Source: G020354785 sp964521285 (GTDB lineage Bacteria; Bacteroidota; Bacteroidia; Bacteroidales; UBA10428). Taken from it: DNA of 64,000 nucleotides. Shown here in pieces: positions 1-9,231 of this stretch (the stretch's first letter is position 1; every line of letters starts with the position of its first letter). The notes under the pieces are model-generated. The model saw nothing but the letters and a program-made list of their open reading frames with translations, ran no database searches and was not told the DNA's origin. The stretch is taken from NCBI GenBank assembly GCA_964521285.1, contig CAZFQS010000003.1, positions 124,001 to 188,000 on the forward strand, in the 5' to 3' direction. Position numbers and translations under genes: made by a program.

Positions 1-519
1 AGCAAAATAATGGAGCTGCTTAATTTTAAAAAAGGAGATACAATAGCAGATATTGGCTGCGGTTCAGGATATTATAGTTACAGATTTTCAAAAATGGTGG
101 GTAATAATGGTATAATATATGCAATAGATATAAAAGAGAGACACCTGGACTTCATTAATGAATTTACTGAAAAAAACAATATTAAAAACATCCGGACAAT
201 TGTCTCGGAAGAAGACGATATTTCACTTGATAAAAAGGTAGACTATGTATTTATGTGCTCATTATATCATATTATCTACGGTGTTTTTTCAGAACCTGTA
301 CGTTCAAGGTTAATTAACAGCATCAAGGATGTGCTTAAGCATGATGGTCGCCTTATTATTGTCGATAACGGACCTGTTGAAGATGAGAATTTACCCTATC
401 ACGGTCCCTTTATCACCAAAGAACTAATTATATATCAGCTTGCCTATTACGGGTTTACCTTCGAGAAGTATGAACAGATAATTCCCCAGCGTTATATGCT
501 AACTTTTAAACTTGATTGA
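1..519 (+). CDS. Class I SAM-dependent methyltransferase, 5' end cut by the window edge
   Basis: The frame is open from base 1, so the first ATG at position 10 need not be the true start. The visible protein has the SAM-binding glycine motif DIGCGSGYYS at its N-terminus, the acidic residue ending strand 2 (AIDIKE) and a later VDNGP strand, which together give the Rossmann fold of class I methyltransferases. Members of this family usually have a further N-terminal segment before motif I, so I think part of the gene lies upstream. The methyl acceptor cannot be told. It ends 50 bases before an amino-acid permease gene on the same strand, with no obvious functional link. Confidence 0.75.
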   Translation, partial: SKIMELLNFKKGDTIADIGCGSGYYSYRFSKMVGNNGIIYAIDIKERHLDFINEFTEKNNIKNIRTIVSEEDDISLDKKVDYVFMCSLYHIIYGVFSEPVRSRLINSIKDVLKHDGRLIIVDNGPVEDENLPYHGPFITKELIIYQLAYYGFTFEKYEQIIPQRYMLTFKLD

Positions 520-569
520 GCATTTCATTTTTTAATTTAATTTTATAAAATAAATCAATTTATAATTTC

Positions 570-1976
570 TTGAAAGATTCAAATTCAGGAGAAAAGAAGG
601 AATTCATTCGAACCCTTGGGCCATTCAGTGCCAGTGCTTTAATTGTCGGGTCTATTATTGGAACAGGTATATTCTTCTATGTATCGGATGTGGGTAATTT
701 ATTACGTAACCCACCGTTAATTCTTTCAGCATGGGCAATCGGAGGAATAATTGCACTGGTTGGTTCATTTTGTTTATCTGAGCTGGCAGCCACATATCCT
801 GAAACAGGGGGGACCTATATTTATTTCCGCAAAGCATTCGGACCATTCATCGCCTTTGAATATGCATGGGCAAAATTCTTTATTATGCGGGTTGGCAGTC
901 TTTCAATACAAACTATGGCCTTTGCTCAATTTGCTGCTGAGTTTTTTTCTGTTGAAGTTCATACAATTCAAAAACCTGTGGCAATAGGGGCACTAGCCTT
1001 CATTTGTGGTATTAATATTCTGGGAGTGCGTTGGGGAAGTTTTACACAAAACATTCTGACATTATTGAAAATTTTAAGTCTTATATTGTTAATTCTGATA
1101 GGTATTGCCGTAAGTATCGGCTTATTAAATAATAGCCATCCCGAACCGGTAATTACTATAACAGAACCATCAGCAAGGTCTGTTTATGTATTATACGGTC
1201 TGGCATTAGTTGCAATAATGTGGACGTTCGGGGGATGGGATGAATCTCCTTTTGTTGCCGAAGAAATAATACGGCCGGAGAGAAATATACCGATATCCCT
1301 GATTGGCGGATTGCTCACCTGTGTTATTCTGTATGTGTTAACAAATGCAGCCTATCTGACTGTTTTAGGCCCAGATCAATTTGCCTCATCCGGGGGACGC
1401 ACGGCAACAATGTTTCTTGAGCAGGCTGTCGGAATCTGGGCAAAACGTATTCTTAGTATTATCCTGATGATATCAACCTTTGGAGCTGCAAATGGGTTCG
1501 TCCTGACAAGCGGCCGTATTATATATGCTACCGGACGGGACAACAAAGTATTCCACTGGTTCGCAAAAACACATCACCTTACAAAGACACCGGTCAGAGG
1601 ATTGATCGCTCAGTTTATTTTAGGTAGTACGGCTATTATGGTTATGGACAATCCGTTCAAATTGGTTATCTTTACAGGATTTGCATATTGGGCTTTTTCT
1701 TCACTGGTGCCGGTGGCACTTGTCATATTGCGGCGCAAAGATCCGCAAAGACCACGCCCTTTTCGTGCATTGCTTTATCCGGTTTCACCTGTTTTATTTT
1801 TCCTGGCTTCTTTGATAATGATGGGCGCAGTAATCAAAAATGACATTACAAAATTGAGCATGAGCAGTGATTTGTTATCCAATCCTCCGACTACACTTGT
1901 TAGTCTGGTTATTTTTATTGCCGGAATACTTGTTTTCTTTGGGCAAAGGATAAAAAAATTCTCTGTTCGTAAATAA
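570..1976 (+). CDS. APC-family amino acid permease
   Basis: This 468-residue polytopic membrane protein has about 12 hydrophobic segments. The first segment carries the glycine-rich signature of the amino acid-polyamine-organocation (APC) superfamily (VGSIIGTGIFF), and the second reads GGIIALVGSFCLSELAA, as in LAT/cationic amino acid transporters. The family exchanges or imports amino acids across the inner membrane; the substrate cannot be read from sequence. The start is TTG at 570, chosen because the first membrane segment follows about 20 residues later and no ATG lies closer. A lipoprotein gene follows 50 bases downstream on the same strand. Confidence 0.85.
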   Translation: MKDSNSGEKKEFIRTLGPFSASALIVGSIIGTGIFFYVSDVGNLLRNPPLILSAWAIGGIIALVGSFCLSELAATYPETGGTYIYFRKAFGPFIAFEYAWAKFFIMRVGSLSIQTMAFAQFAAEFFSVEVHTIQKPVAIGALAFICGINILGVRWGSFTQNILTLLKILSLILLILIGIAVSIGLLNNSHPEPVITITEPSARSVYVLYGLALVAIMWTFGGWDESPFVAEEIIRPERNIPISLIGGLLTCVILYVLTNAAYLTVLGPDQFASSGGRTATMFLEQAVGIWAKRILSIILMISTFGAANGFVLTSGRIIYATGRDNKVFHWFAKTHHLTKTPVRGLIAQFILGSTAIMVMDNPFKLVIFTGFAYWAFSSLVPVALVILRRKDPQRPRPFRALLYPVSPVLFFLASLIMMGAVIKNDITKLSMSSDLLSNPPTTLVSLVIFIAGILVFFGQRIKKFSVRK

Positions 1977-2026
1977 ATTTATTAAACAAACAATTTAAAA
2001 TGATAAGAACCAAACACTAACTAATT

Positions 2027-2830
2027 ATGAAACATATAACTATCAACTTTATAATCTTATTGGCAGTTGTTTTTCTTACAACCTGTTCGGATGCAAGAAA
2101 AAAAAAGGGCCTTGAGGAAAAACCTGCTGCAGAGATATCGCAAATAAAAAGTGAACCATGTAGTACTGTGATATCTGTTGATGGTGTGGATGAAGAGTGG
2201 AAAACCAACAGAAATTATATTATCAGTAATAATACTGCTGTTGGCGTTTGCAGGGATAACGAATTTTTATATGTACACTTTTTTACTTCAGACCCGGAAT
2301 TAAGTATGCAAGTCATGAATTTCGGACTAACACTATGGTTTGATCCTCAGGGTTCACAGGAAAAAGTTATGGGCGTACAATTTCCGGTAATACAAATGCA
2401 ACCTCCACCTCCAAGAGAAGGTAATCCCCCTGTAGGAGAGGAATTACAAAAATTTCTGGATATACGACTAAAGGATATAATTGTCGAAAGTACTGAAAAT
2501 AAAGATATCCGGCAGATGAGCATGAATGAGGCTAACAAACACGGTATTAATGCTAAAATTGGGATTCTTCCGGGTTTGCTTTGCTATGAGCTGCAATATC
2601 CGTTGTATAGGACTGATGTTTATACTATGGGTCTTGGTTTGTCGCAGCAGAAGCAAATAGACATTTGTATTGAAACACCTGATATCGATTTTAATAAAAT
2701 AAAAGGACCATCAGAAAAAGCACCTGAATTTGGTGATATGAAAAGACTGCAGGAAGGAGCAACTAAAGGAATGAAACCCAAACCACCAAAATTAATAAGA
2801 ATATCACAATGGATACAGGTACTGCTTTAA
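2027..2830 (+). CDS. Lipoprotein of unknown function with a proline-rich segment
   Basis: The N-terminus is a lipoprotein signal with lipobox LTTC near residue 20, so the mature protein should be anchored to a membrane in the envelope. The 267-residue protein has a segment near residues 47-110 (VDGVDEEW, LYVHFF, LTLWFDPQG) that resembles the beta-sandwich of family 9-like carbohydrate-binding or cytochrome-associated modules, but the similarity is only by eye. Residues 125-140 are proline-rich (PPPPREGNPP), and the C-terminus is basic and proline-rich. The next gene, a MacA-like adaptor, also has proline-rich insertions, so the two may act together; this is inference. No function is assigned. 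Confidence 0.7.
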   Translation: MKHITINFIILLAVVFLTTCSDARKKKGLEEKPAAEISQIKSEPCSTVISVDGVDEEWKTNRNYIISNNTAVGVCRDNEFLYVHFFTSDPELSMQVMNFGLTLWFDPQGSQEKVMGVQFPVIQMQPPPPREGNPPVGEELQKFLDIRLKDIIVESTENKDIRQMSMNEANKHGINAKIGILPGLLCYELQYPLYRTDVYTMGLGLSQQKQIDICIETPDIDFNKIKGPSEKAPEFGDMKRLQEGATKGMKPKPPKLIRISQWIQVLL

Positions 2831-2888
2831 CAGATTTAAATATATATGTAATTTTAGAGTATTATAACTATTGCAGCTTATTGAAAAA

Positions 2889-4313
2889 ATGAAACGATTA
2901 AAAACTCTTATAATCATAATTTTATTAATCCTGTTTGTAGTGATTACCACATATTTAGTGTTCATAAGACACGCAAACCGGAATAGCTTCTTTCAGTTTA
3001 CTGCCATTGAGAGAGGTGATATTAAAAACACTATAACGAGTACAGGCATTTTACATCCGAGAAGCAAAGTAGAAGTAGGCACCCAAATTTCCGGGACCTT
3101 TGAGAATGTTTATGTGGATTATAACGATATTGTCAAAAAAGGTCAACTGCTGGCAGAATTAGATAAAAAAATATTACTGGCTGCTCTGGATGAGGCAAAA
3201 GCAGTTGTTTTACATACCCAGGAAAAACTTAAGTTCTCAAAAAATGAATATCTTAAAAAGAAAGAACTTTATGAATCAAAATATTTACCGGAAATAGAGT
3301 TTCTTAAGTACCAGTCCAATTACTACATTGACAGTTCAGCTTACCTGTCTGCAAAGGCAAACCTTGCCAAGGCATATACAAATATTGGTTATGCCGAGAT
3401 TGTGTCTCCAATCAGTGGCACTGTAATTGAAAAAAATGTTGAAGCCGGACAGACAGTAGCTGCAAATTTTGCTACTCCTACAGTATTCGTTATTGCTGAA
3501 GATCTTTCAAAAATGGAGATCCACGCCACTGTAGATGAAAGTGACATCAGTTATGTTTTCGAAGGTCAGGAAGTGGAATTTTCTGTTCTGGCTTATCCTG
3601 ATAGTATATTCAAGGGTGTGATAAATCAAATACGTTTGCATCCGAGAATGATTCAGAACGTAGTTAACTATATTGTTGTTATAAATTCAGATAACGTTCA
3701 TGGATTATTGTTACCTGGCATGACAGCTACTGTCGATTTCATTATTGAACAGAAAAAGGATGTGTTAATGGTAGCTAAAAGTGCAATAAACTTTCGTCCT
3801 CCTGCGAATATGGTTAATAAATTCCATAAAAAAATGCGTAAAAAAATGGAAGCCCTACCCGATTCACTAAAACCACAAATGCAGCCTCCCCCGACACCTG
3901 GCGACAAAAAATTACAGGATGGTTCCCGTAAACAAGAAACACATCCTTCCATGCCTCCCGGCAGTATGGAACCATCTCCTGGTTATCGCAAACAGCAAAT
4001 AGCTCCTCCTGGGGCCCCTGGCGACATGGAAAAGTTAGCTGTTGATAGAGAATTTCCTGAAAATTTTGGCCATATATGGTATCTTGATGAAACAGGGGAA
4101 CTGGCAATGGAGCCGGTTGAAACAGGGGCATCTGATGATAACAATGTTGAAATTGTTCGTTACCGGTATTTGAGACCGGGGATGCAGGTTATTTCGGGCA
4201 TTGTGGAAACTAAAAAAAAGGAAAAGGATGCTATAAATAACACAAATCAAATATTTGGCGGTGCTCCGCAAAGCGGAGGGGGACCTCCACCACCGCCGGG
4301 AGGAGGACCATAA
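2889..4313 (+). CDS. MacA-like periplasmic adaptor of an ABC efflux system
   Basis: An N-terminal membrane anchor is followed by a barrel-sandwich (lipoyl-like) half (STGILHPRSKVEVGTQISG), a coiled-coil hairpin around residues 95-165 and the second lipoyl half (IVSPISGTVIEKNVEAGQTV). This is the order of HlyD/MacA membrane fusion proteins, which link an inner-membrane ABC pump to a TolC-type channel. I prefer ATG 2889 to TTG 2871, because MKRLKTL followed by the hydrophobic anchor is a normal adaptor start. An insertion of roughly 90 residues, rich in proline and methionine (PPPTPGDK, PPGSMEPSPG, PPGAPGDMEK), interrupts the membrane-proximal domain, and the protein ends in PPPPPGGGP. ATPase and permease genes follow directly, so this is one operon. 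Confidence 0.85.
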   Translation: MKRLKTLIIIILLILFVVITTYLVFIRHANRNSFFQFTAIERGDIKNTITSTGILHPRSKVEVGTQISGTFENVYVDYNDIVKKGQLLAELDKKILLAALDEAKAVVLHTQEKLKFSKNEYLKKKELYESKYLPEIEFLKYQSNYYIDSSAYLSAKANLAKAYTNIGYAEIVSPISGTVIEKNVEAGQTVAANFATPTVFVIAEDLSKMEIHATVDESDISYVFEGQEVEFSVLAYPDSIFKGVINQIRLHPRMIQNVVNYIVVINSDNVHGLLLPGMTATVDFIIEQKKDVLMVAKSAINFRPPANMVNKFHKKMRKKMEALPDSLKPQMQPPPTPGDKKLQDGSRKQETHPSMPPGSMEPSPGYRKQQIAPPGAPGDMEKLAVDREFPENFGHIWYLDETGELAMEPVETGASDDNNVEIVRYRYLRPGMQVISGIVETKKKEKDAINNTNQIFGGAPQSGGGPPPPPGGGP

Positions 4314-4355
4314 AATTATGTGTCACTAAAAATTAATCATGTATTTAAGACTTTT

Positions 4356-5072
4356 ATGGCATTAGTGATTGAAACAAAAGAACTGACAAAAACTTATCAG
4401 ATGGGAGATATTCCTGTTCATGCACTTATGGAGGTTAACCTTGAGGTGCAGGAAGGGGAATTTCTGGCTGTGATGGGTGCCTCCGGTTCGGGAAAATCGA
4501 CCCTTTTAAACCTGCTGGGATGTCTTGATGAAGCAACTTCGGGTGAATATTTACTTGATGGAAAAGCTGTGAGTCGTCTCAATAAAAAAGAATATGCCGA
4601 CATCAGAAATCAAAAAATTGGTTTCGTATTCCAGGGATTTAACCTGCTGCCGCGTACTTCTGCATTCGAAAATGTTGAACTGCCACTAATCTATGATCGT
4701 AAAAATCGAATAAAAGACCATAAAAAGGCTATACTTGAAGCATTACGGAGAGTCGGACTTGAAGATCGAATGAATCACTTTCCCCAGCAATTATCAGGAG
4801 GAGAACAACAGCGTGTTGCCATTGCCCGCGCAATTGTTAATAAGCCAGCCATAATACTGGCTGACGAGCCAACCGGAAATCTGGATACACTCACATCTGT
4901 TGACATAATATCTGTCCTGCAGGAACTGAATAATCAGGCTATTACAATCATTCTTGTAACCCATGAACATCATCTGGCAGAGTATGCTAAGCGTATAGTC
5001 AAATTAAGAGATGGCCACGTAATTAGTAACAATGTAATAAAAAAGCGAAGAAAGGCCTCAGGCGTGTCATGA
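4356..5072 (+). CDS. MacB/LolD-type ABC transporter ATP-binding protein
   Basis: The ATPase motifs are all present: Walker A GASGSGKST, Q-loop FVFQGFNLLP, signature LSGGEQQR, Walker B IILADEPTGNLD and the switch histidine in LVTHEH. This is the LolD/MacB ATPase class, which powers mechanotransmission by FtsX-like permeases rather than classic transport across the membrane. The frame is open from GTG 4320, but ATG 4356 gives the usual family N-terminus (an initial strand, then ELTKTYQMG), so I use it. The gene lies between its adaptor and its permease. ATPase and permease are separate genes here, unlike the fused MacB of Escherichia coli. Confidence 0.9.
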   Translation: MALVIETKELTKTYQMGDIPVHALMEVNLEVQEGEFLAVMGASGSGKSTLLNLLGCLDEATSGEYLLDGKAVSRLNKKEYADIRNQKIGFVFQGFNLLPRTSAFENVELPLIYDRKNRIKDHKKAILEALRRVGLEDRMNHFPQQLSGGEQQRVAIARAIVNKPAIILADEPTGNLDTLTSVDIISVLQELNNQAITIILVTHEHHLAEYAKRIVKLRDGHVISNNVIKKRRKASGVS

Positions 5073-5121
5073 AATTAAAATTCATTACTCATAATATCAT
5101 ATTTGATTTAGTATCATAAAA

Positions 5122-5129
5122 TATCTTTG
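5122..5129 (+). promoter_or_regulatory. Possible Bacteroidota -7 promoter box before the permease gene
   Basis: TATCTTTG fits the Bacteroidota -7 consensus TAnnTTTG. A TTTG lies at 5102-5105, but the 16-base spacer is shorter than the usual 19-21. It would give a leader of only a few bases before ATG 5141. Tentative. Confidence 0.35.
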
Positions 5130-5140
5130 CAGACAAATAT

Positions 5141-6370
5141 ATGATTAGAAGCAGGCAAATAAAGAAAATTTTAAAATCAGCATTCGGTAGTATTTTAAGA
5201 AATCGTATGCGAAGCCTTCTTACATCCATAGGAATTATCATTGGAGTGAGTGCTGTTATTATCATGTCTGCAATCGGAAGAGGTTCACAGGCATTGATTG
5301 AAAAAGAAATTAATGATCTTGGCACCAATCTGTTGATTATCTTTCCCGGAGCTAGCATGTCCGGTGGTGTACACAGGGGGGCTGGCAGCATTAACCGCTT
5401 CACTTATAGTGATGTGGAAAAAATAAGAAAGAATGCAACTCTTGTAAATGCTGTAACGCCCATAGTGCAATCGGGAGGACAGATCATTGCCGGGGCAAGC
5501 AACTGGAGCTCAGAAATTGTTGGTGCATCTCCTGAATATTTTAATATAAGGAACTGGGGACTTAAATATGGCAGTTATTTTACAGAAAGAGATGTTAAGA
5601 TAAGCAGAAAAGTAGCACTCCTGGGTACGACAATAGCAGATGAATTATTCCCGGACCAGGATCCTACGGGACAGACAATACGCATTAGAAACATACCATT
5701 CAGAATTATTGGAGTATTGGAAGAAAAAGGACAGGCCGGCATGGGACATGACCAGGATGATATCATTCTGGCACCATGGACAACAGTTCTTTACCGCCTT
5801 AAAGGAGGCCGTTATATTGACATGATAAATGCCAGCGCTATAGCAACTGAATTGCTTGAACAGGCAGAGGAAGAAATTTCAGGTATTATCAGGGAGTCTC
5901 ACCGGCTCAATGAAGGAGAGGATGATGATTTTACAATCCACAATCAAACTGAAATAACACAAATGGTTACAAGAACATCCAGAATAATGACCTGGCTGTT
6001 GGGTTCAATTGCCGGAGTTTCACTACTTGTAGGTGGTATAGGGATAATGAATATTATGCTTGTTTCTGTTACCGAACGCACCCGTGAAATAGGAATTCGC
6101 CTTTCAGTTGGCGCCAGAGCTGTGGATATACTGGTACAGTTCCTGACAGAAGCAATTGTACTAAGTATAAGCGGAGGTATAATAGGTATTCTTCTCTCAA
6201 TTATTGTTTCTTTGTCCCTGAATTCATTTTCGAGTATATATACATTAATAAAACCGGAAATCGTATTTATAGCATTTCTTTTTTCCGTAGCTGTTGGAGT
6301 CTTCTTTGGTTTTTATCCCGCACAAAAAGCAGCCCGGTTAAATCCAATAGAATCTCTCAGATACGAATAA
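5141..6370 (+). CDS. MacB-type permease (MacB_PCD plus FtsX domains)
   Basis: The 409-residue protein has the MacB/FtsX architecture: a first membrane helix after an amphipathic start (LTSIGIIIGVSAVIIMSAIG), a periplasmic domain of about 220 residues, then three C-terminal helices beginning near residue 285 (GSIAGVSLLVGGIGIMNIMLVSV) with the conserved cytoplasmic TERTREIGIRLSVGA. The family works with a LolD-like ATPase and a MacA adaptor to push peptides, macrolides or lipid-linked substrates from the periplasm out through TolC. The substrate is unknown. The ATPase gene is 68 bases upstream, and a TolC-like gene lies downstream after one unrelated secreted-protein gene. Confidence 0.9.
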   Translation: MIRSRQIKKILKSAFGSILRNRMRSLLTSIGIIIGVSAVIIMSAIGRGSQALIEKEINDLGTNLLIIFPGASMSGGVHRGAGSINRFTYSDVEKIRKNATLVNAVTPIVQSGGQIIAGASNWSSEIVGASPEYFNIRNWGLKYGSYFTERDVKISRKVALLGTTIADELFPDQDPTGQTIRIRNIPFRIIGVLEEKGQAGMGHDQDDIILAPWTTVLYRLKGGRYIDMINASAIATELLEQAEEEISGIIRESHRLNEGEDDDFTIHNQTEITQMVTRTSRIMTWLLGSIAGVSLLVGGIGIMNIMLVSVTERTREIGIRLSVGARAVDILVQFLTEAIVLSISGGIIGILLSIIVSLSLNSFSSIYTLIKPEIVFIAFLFSVAVGVFFGFYPAQKAARLNPIESLRYE

Positions 6371-6563
6371 TAGTAAGAATACGATACCGGGGAGTAATTA
6401 TCCTTTTTAAATTCAGTACTGGTATGGATTAACTCATGTTATCCTGAACAACATTGATTCTCAATTGTTAATAACAAAAATCCACAGTATTATATTATTA
6501 TATATCCACTGTAATATATTTGTAGCTTATAAAGAAATATTTTATATCATAACAAAAGGAAAT

Positions 6564-7610
6564 ATGAAAAAAACTATTGGCGCTTTAATATTCGCATTGC
6601 TTGTACAGTTTATGACAATAGCACAGCCGCCGCCTACTCCTGAACCAAAGGTACTCGGGGTCTGGTATGGGAGATATACGGGTTATGATCCGCAAACAAA
6701 AAGCAATATTACTGTAACAAGACGATTAATTATTGAGGAAGAAAATAAAGTCTACAGTGATACCCTCTGGGGTCAACCAACAGATCTCGACAGCATAATT
6801 TTTGAACTGGAGATTGGAAACTGGAATATCAATTTGACAGCAGACTCAATAATTTTTACACCAACGTTATCTAAAAGAATAGATATATCTAATCCTGATT
6901 CTCTGGTTGAATACGATCATGGAGTTCATCTGAAAAAACTTAACGAAGATATTAATGTATGGCAATTTCACGATGATAATATGAATGTTGATTACTATAT
7001 GTACAAGGATGAATTTATTAATAAACCGGAGACCCCTGCCGGAAATACCGCACCTGTGATTAATGAGGAATACACCTATACAACAAATAGAACTACTTCA
7101 AACCTGGATCATAACCTGGAGTATAGTTTTAACTGGGGTGATGGTACCAGTTCAAACTGGAGTTCTGATACAAGTGCCTCACATAGCTGGGACACTGAAG
7201 GCATAAAGTATGTGACTGTCACAGCTCGTTGCCAGGAACATTTAAATAGGGTTAATACATCGGATAGCTTAGAGGTAAACGTTCTGGAAGCTGCTACAGG
7301 AGTACCACATAACTATGAAACAACAAATCCTTATTCATTTAGATTATTACAGGATTATCCTGGCACTCTCACTAGCCCTATTATTATCAGCTATTTTGTA
7401 CCTGAACATACCCGTGTAATTCTATCAATCTATAATATAGATGGACAATTGGTCAAATCATTGATTAACAAACTTCAGAGTTCAGGTTATTATGAGATAT
7501 TATGGGATGGCACTGATGAAAATGACAATATTGTTAAAGGAGGTGTTTATTTTTTTACATTTAAGGCAAAAGACTACTATAATATACAGAAAAGTATAAT
7601 AATTAAATAA
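6564..7610 (+). CDS. Secreted protein with PKD-like domain and T9SS-type C-terminal domain
   Basis: The frame is open from 6465, but the ATG at 6564 gives a clean signal peptide (MKKTIGALIFALLVQF, cleavage near IAQ), so I place the start there. The first half is a beta-rich domain I do not recognise. A PKD/Ig-like domain follows near residues 170-245 (SFNWGDGTSSNW, SHSWDTEGIKYVTVTA). The last 75 residues match the FlgD-like/type A sorting module (VILSIYNIDGQLV, YYEILWDGTDENDN, VKGGVYFFTFKA) used for type IX secretion. The usual NPFNP motif before that module is degenerate (DYPGTLTSP). It lies inside the efflux cluster, between permease and TolC-like genes. Function unknown, probably cell surface or released. 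Confidence 0.7.
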   Translation: MKKTIGALIFALLVQFMTIAQPPPTPEPKVLGVWYGRYTGYDPQTKSNITVTRRLIIEEENKVYSDTLWGQPTDLDSIIFELEIGNWNINLTADSIIFTPTLSKRIDISNPDSLVEYDHGVHLKKLNEDINVWQFHDDNMNVDYYMYKDEFINKPETPAGNTAPVINEEYTYTTNRTTSNLDHNLEYSFNWGDGTSSNWSSDTSASHSWDTEGIKYVTVTARCQEHLNRVNTSDSLEVNVLEAATGVPHNYETTNPYSFRLLQDYPGTLTSPIIISYFVPEHTRVILSIYNIDGQLVKSLINKLQSSGYYEILWDGTDENDNIVKGGVYFFTFKAKDYYNIQKSIIIK

Positions 7611-7620
7611 TTATTAAGCA

Positions 7621-7651
7621 TGCCCCTGCAATTATAAAGCCTGCCCCTGCA
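7621..7651. repeat. Two direct copies of a 10-bp repeat
   Basis: TGCCCCTGCA occurs at 7621-7630 and 7642-7651, a 21-base period, just after the stop of the secreted-protein gene. It could be chance or a protein site on one face of the helix. No T-tract follows, so it does not look like a terminator. Confidence 0.3.
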
Positions 7652-7805
7652 TATCCTATCCCTTCCGGTCATTTAACAACTAACTTTCATATAATAAAAA
7701 CCACGTATCTTAGCGGAAAGTAATTAAATTTGAAAGAAAAGTCTATTCTTTAATTTATGATACTGGTAATAACCAGGACTAAATCCGAATCAAAAAATTA
7801 AAAAA

Positions 7806-9161
7806 ATGAAAAGAATAATATTGATAGTTAATTTGTTTCTTATGCTTTCTGCGCCATTATGTTTTTCACAAAATGAATGGACACTGGAAGATTGTATAAA
7901 TTATGCATTGGAAAACAATATTGAAATTAAACGACAAACATTAGCAGCAGACGTATCGGAATATGAATATCAGCAATCGAAATTCGCAATGCTCCCTAAT
8001 TTAAACGCGGGTCTGATACATACATTCAGCTCGGGACGTGCTCTAAATACAGAGACTTATGAATGGCAGGACCGGAAAAATCAGGACGGAAGTTTTGGTA
8101 TTGCAAGTAATCTGACACTTTTTAACGGACTAAAAAATTACCATACTATCCATAAGAAAAGGTATGACCTATTAAATAACCATGCTATGGTCGAGAAACT
8201 AAAAAATGATATTACGATAATACTGGCTTCTTCTTATTTACAGATTTTATTTGATGAAGAGTTACTGGAAGTGGCAAAAAGCCAGCTAGAAATAACTGAT
8301 CTTCAGGTAGAAAGAATGAAAAAAATGGTTGAAGTTGGAAACAGCGCAAAGGGTGAGTTGCTGGATATAATTGCTCAAAGGGCAATAGAGAATCTCATTG
8401 TTACTAATTCCGAAAACCAGCTTGAGATTTCCATTTTAACTCTTACCCAGCTTCTGGATCTGGGCTCTGTTAAAAATTTTAAGATTGTAAGACCGCAAAA
8501 CTTAATAGTAGAGGATTTGCTATTGCCAAAGGTAGATTCATTTTATAATACTGCATTATCCAATCTCCCGCAAATAAAGGGTGCAGAATATAATGTTAAC
8601 AGTGCAGAACAATCATTAGCTATAGCAAAAGGAGACAGGTACCCTAATCTGTTTTTAAGGTCAGAGTATTATACCCGTTATAATAAGGCTGCTATAAATC
8701 CTTTGGAATCGGATCCTACATATCCGGTAATGGATTACCCTTATCCTGACCAGATAAATGATAATCAGTATCGTAGTGCAAGCCTGAATTTGTATATCCC
8801 CATATTCAACAAAAAGGAGATTGATACAAAAATAAACCATGCAAAAATAGCTTTAAACGATTCGAAATATAAACTGGAACAAGCACAGCAAGTATTATAT
8901 AAAGAAATACAGCAAGCCCATGCCGATGCAAAAGCGGCACTTGAAAAATATTACTCTGCAACAGATGCCGTTAAAGCGAGTGAAGAGGCCTTTAATCATT
9001 CTGAACATAAATTTAATATAGGCATAATAACTTCGATAGAATTCAATGAGGCTAAAAATAATTTAACCAGAGCCCGGTCAGAATTGTTAAATGCAAAGTA
9101 TGAGTACATTTTTAAAACCAAAATTCTTGATTTTTACGGGGGAGTACCAATTAGGTTGTAA
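7806..9161 (+). CDS. TolC-like outer membrane efflux channel
   Basis: The 451-residue protein has a signal peptide (cleavage near CFSQ) followed by WTLEDCINYALENNIEIKR, the standard first repeat of the outer membrane efflux family. Two long alpha-helical coiled-coil regions alternate with short beta-strand regions, as in TolC. It should form the trimeric outer-membrane exit for the MacA/MacB-like system upstream. A close paralogue lies at 35285-36700; both end with the same segment YIFKTKILDFY, so one is a duplicate of the other or both come from a lineage-specific expansion. Nothing in the sequence tells the exported substrate. Confidence 0.88.
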   Translation: MKRIILIVNLFLMLSAPLCFSQNEWTLEDCINYALENNIEIKRQTLAADVSEYEYQQSKFAMLPNLNAGLIHTFSSGRALNTETYEWQDRKNQDGSFGIASNLTLFNGLKNYHTIHKKRYDLLNNHAMVEKLKNDITIILASSYLQILFDEELLEVAKSQLEITDLQVERMKKMVEVGNSAKGELLDIIAQRAIENLIVTNSENQLEISILTLTQLLDLGSVKNFKIVRPQNLIVEDLLLPKVDSFYNTALSNLPQIKGAEYNVNSAEQSLAIAKGDRYPNLFLRSEYYTRYNKAAINPLESDPTYPVMDYPYPDQINDNQYRSASLNLYIPIFNKKEIDTKINHAKIALNDSKYKLEQAQQVLYKEIQQAHADAKAALEKYYSATDAVKASEEAFNHSEHKFNIGIITSIEFNEAKNNLTRARSELLNAKYEYIFKTKILDFYGGVPIRL

Positions 9162-9231
9162 AAGAAAAATTCAGGATATGTGATTGGGAAGTGGATCCCT
9201 GCAAAGGACTTGATATAAATGCTAATAGTGA

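Noticed and set aside
3698..4271. Antisense frames of 78-105 codons over the adaptor gene
   Set aside because: They are produced by the repetitive proline codons (CCN/NGG) of the real gene and have no start context or family.
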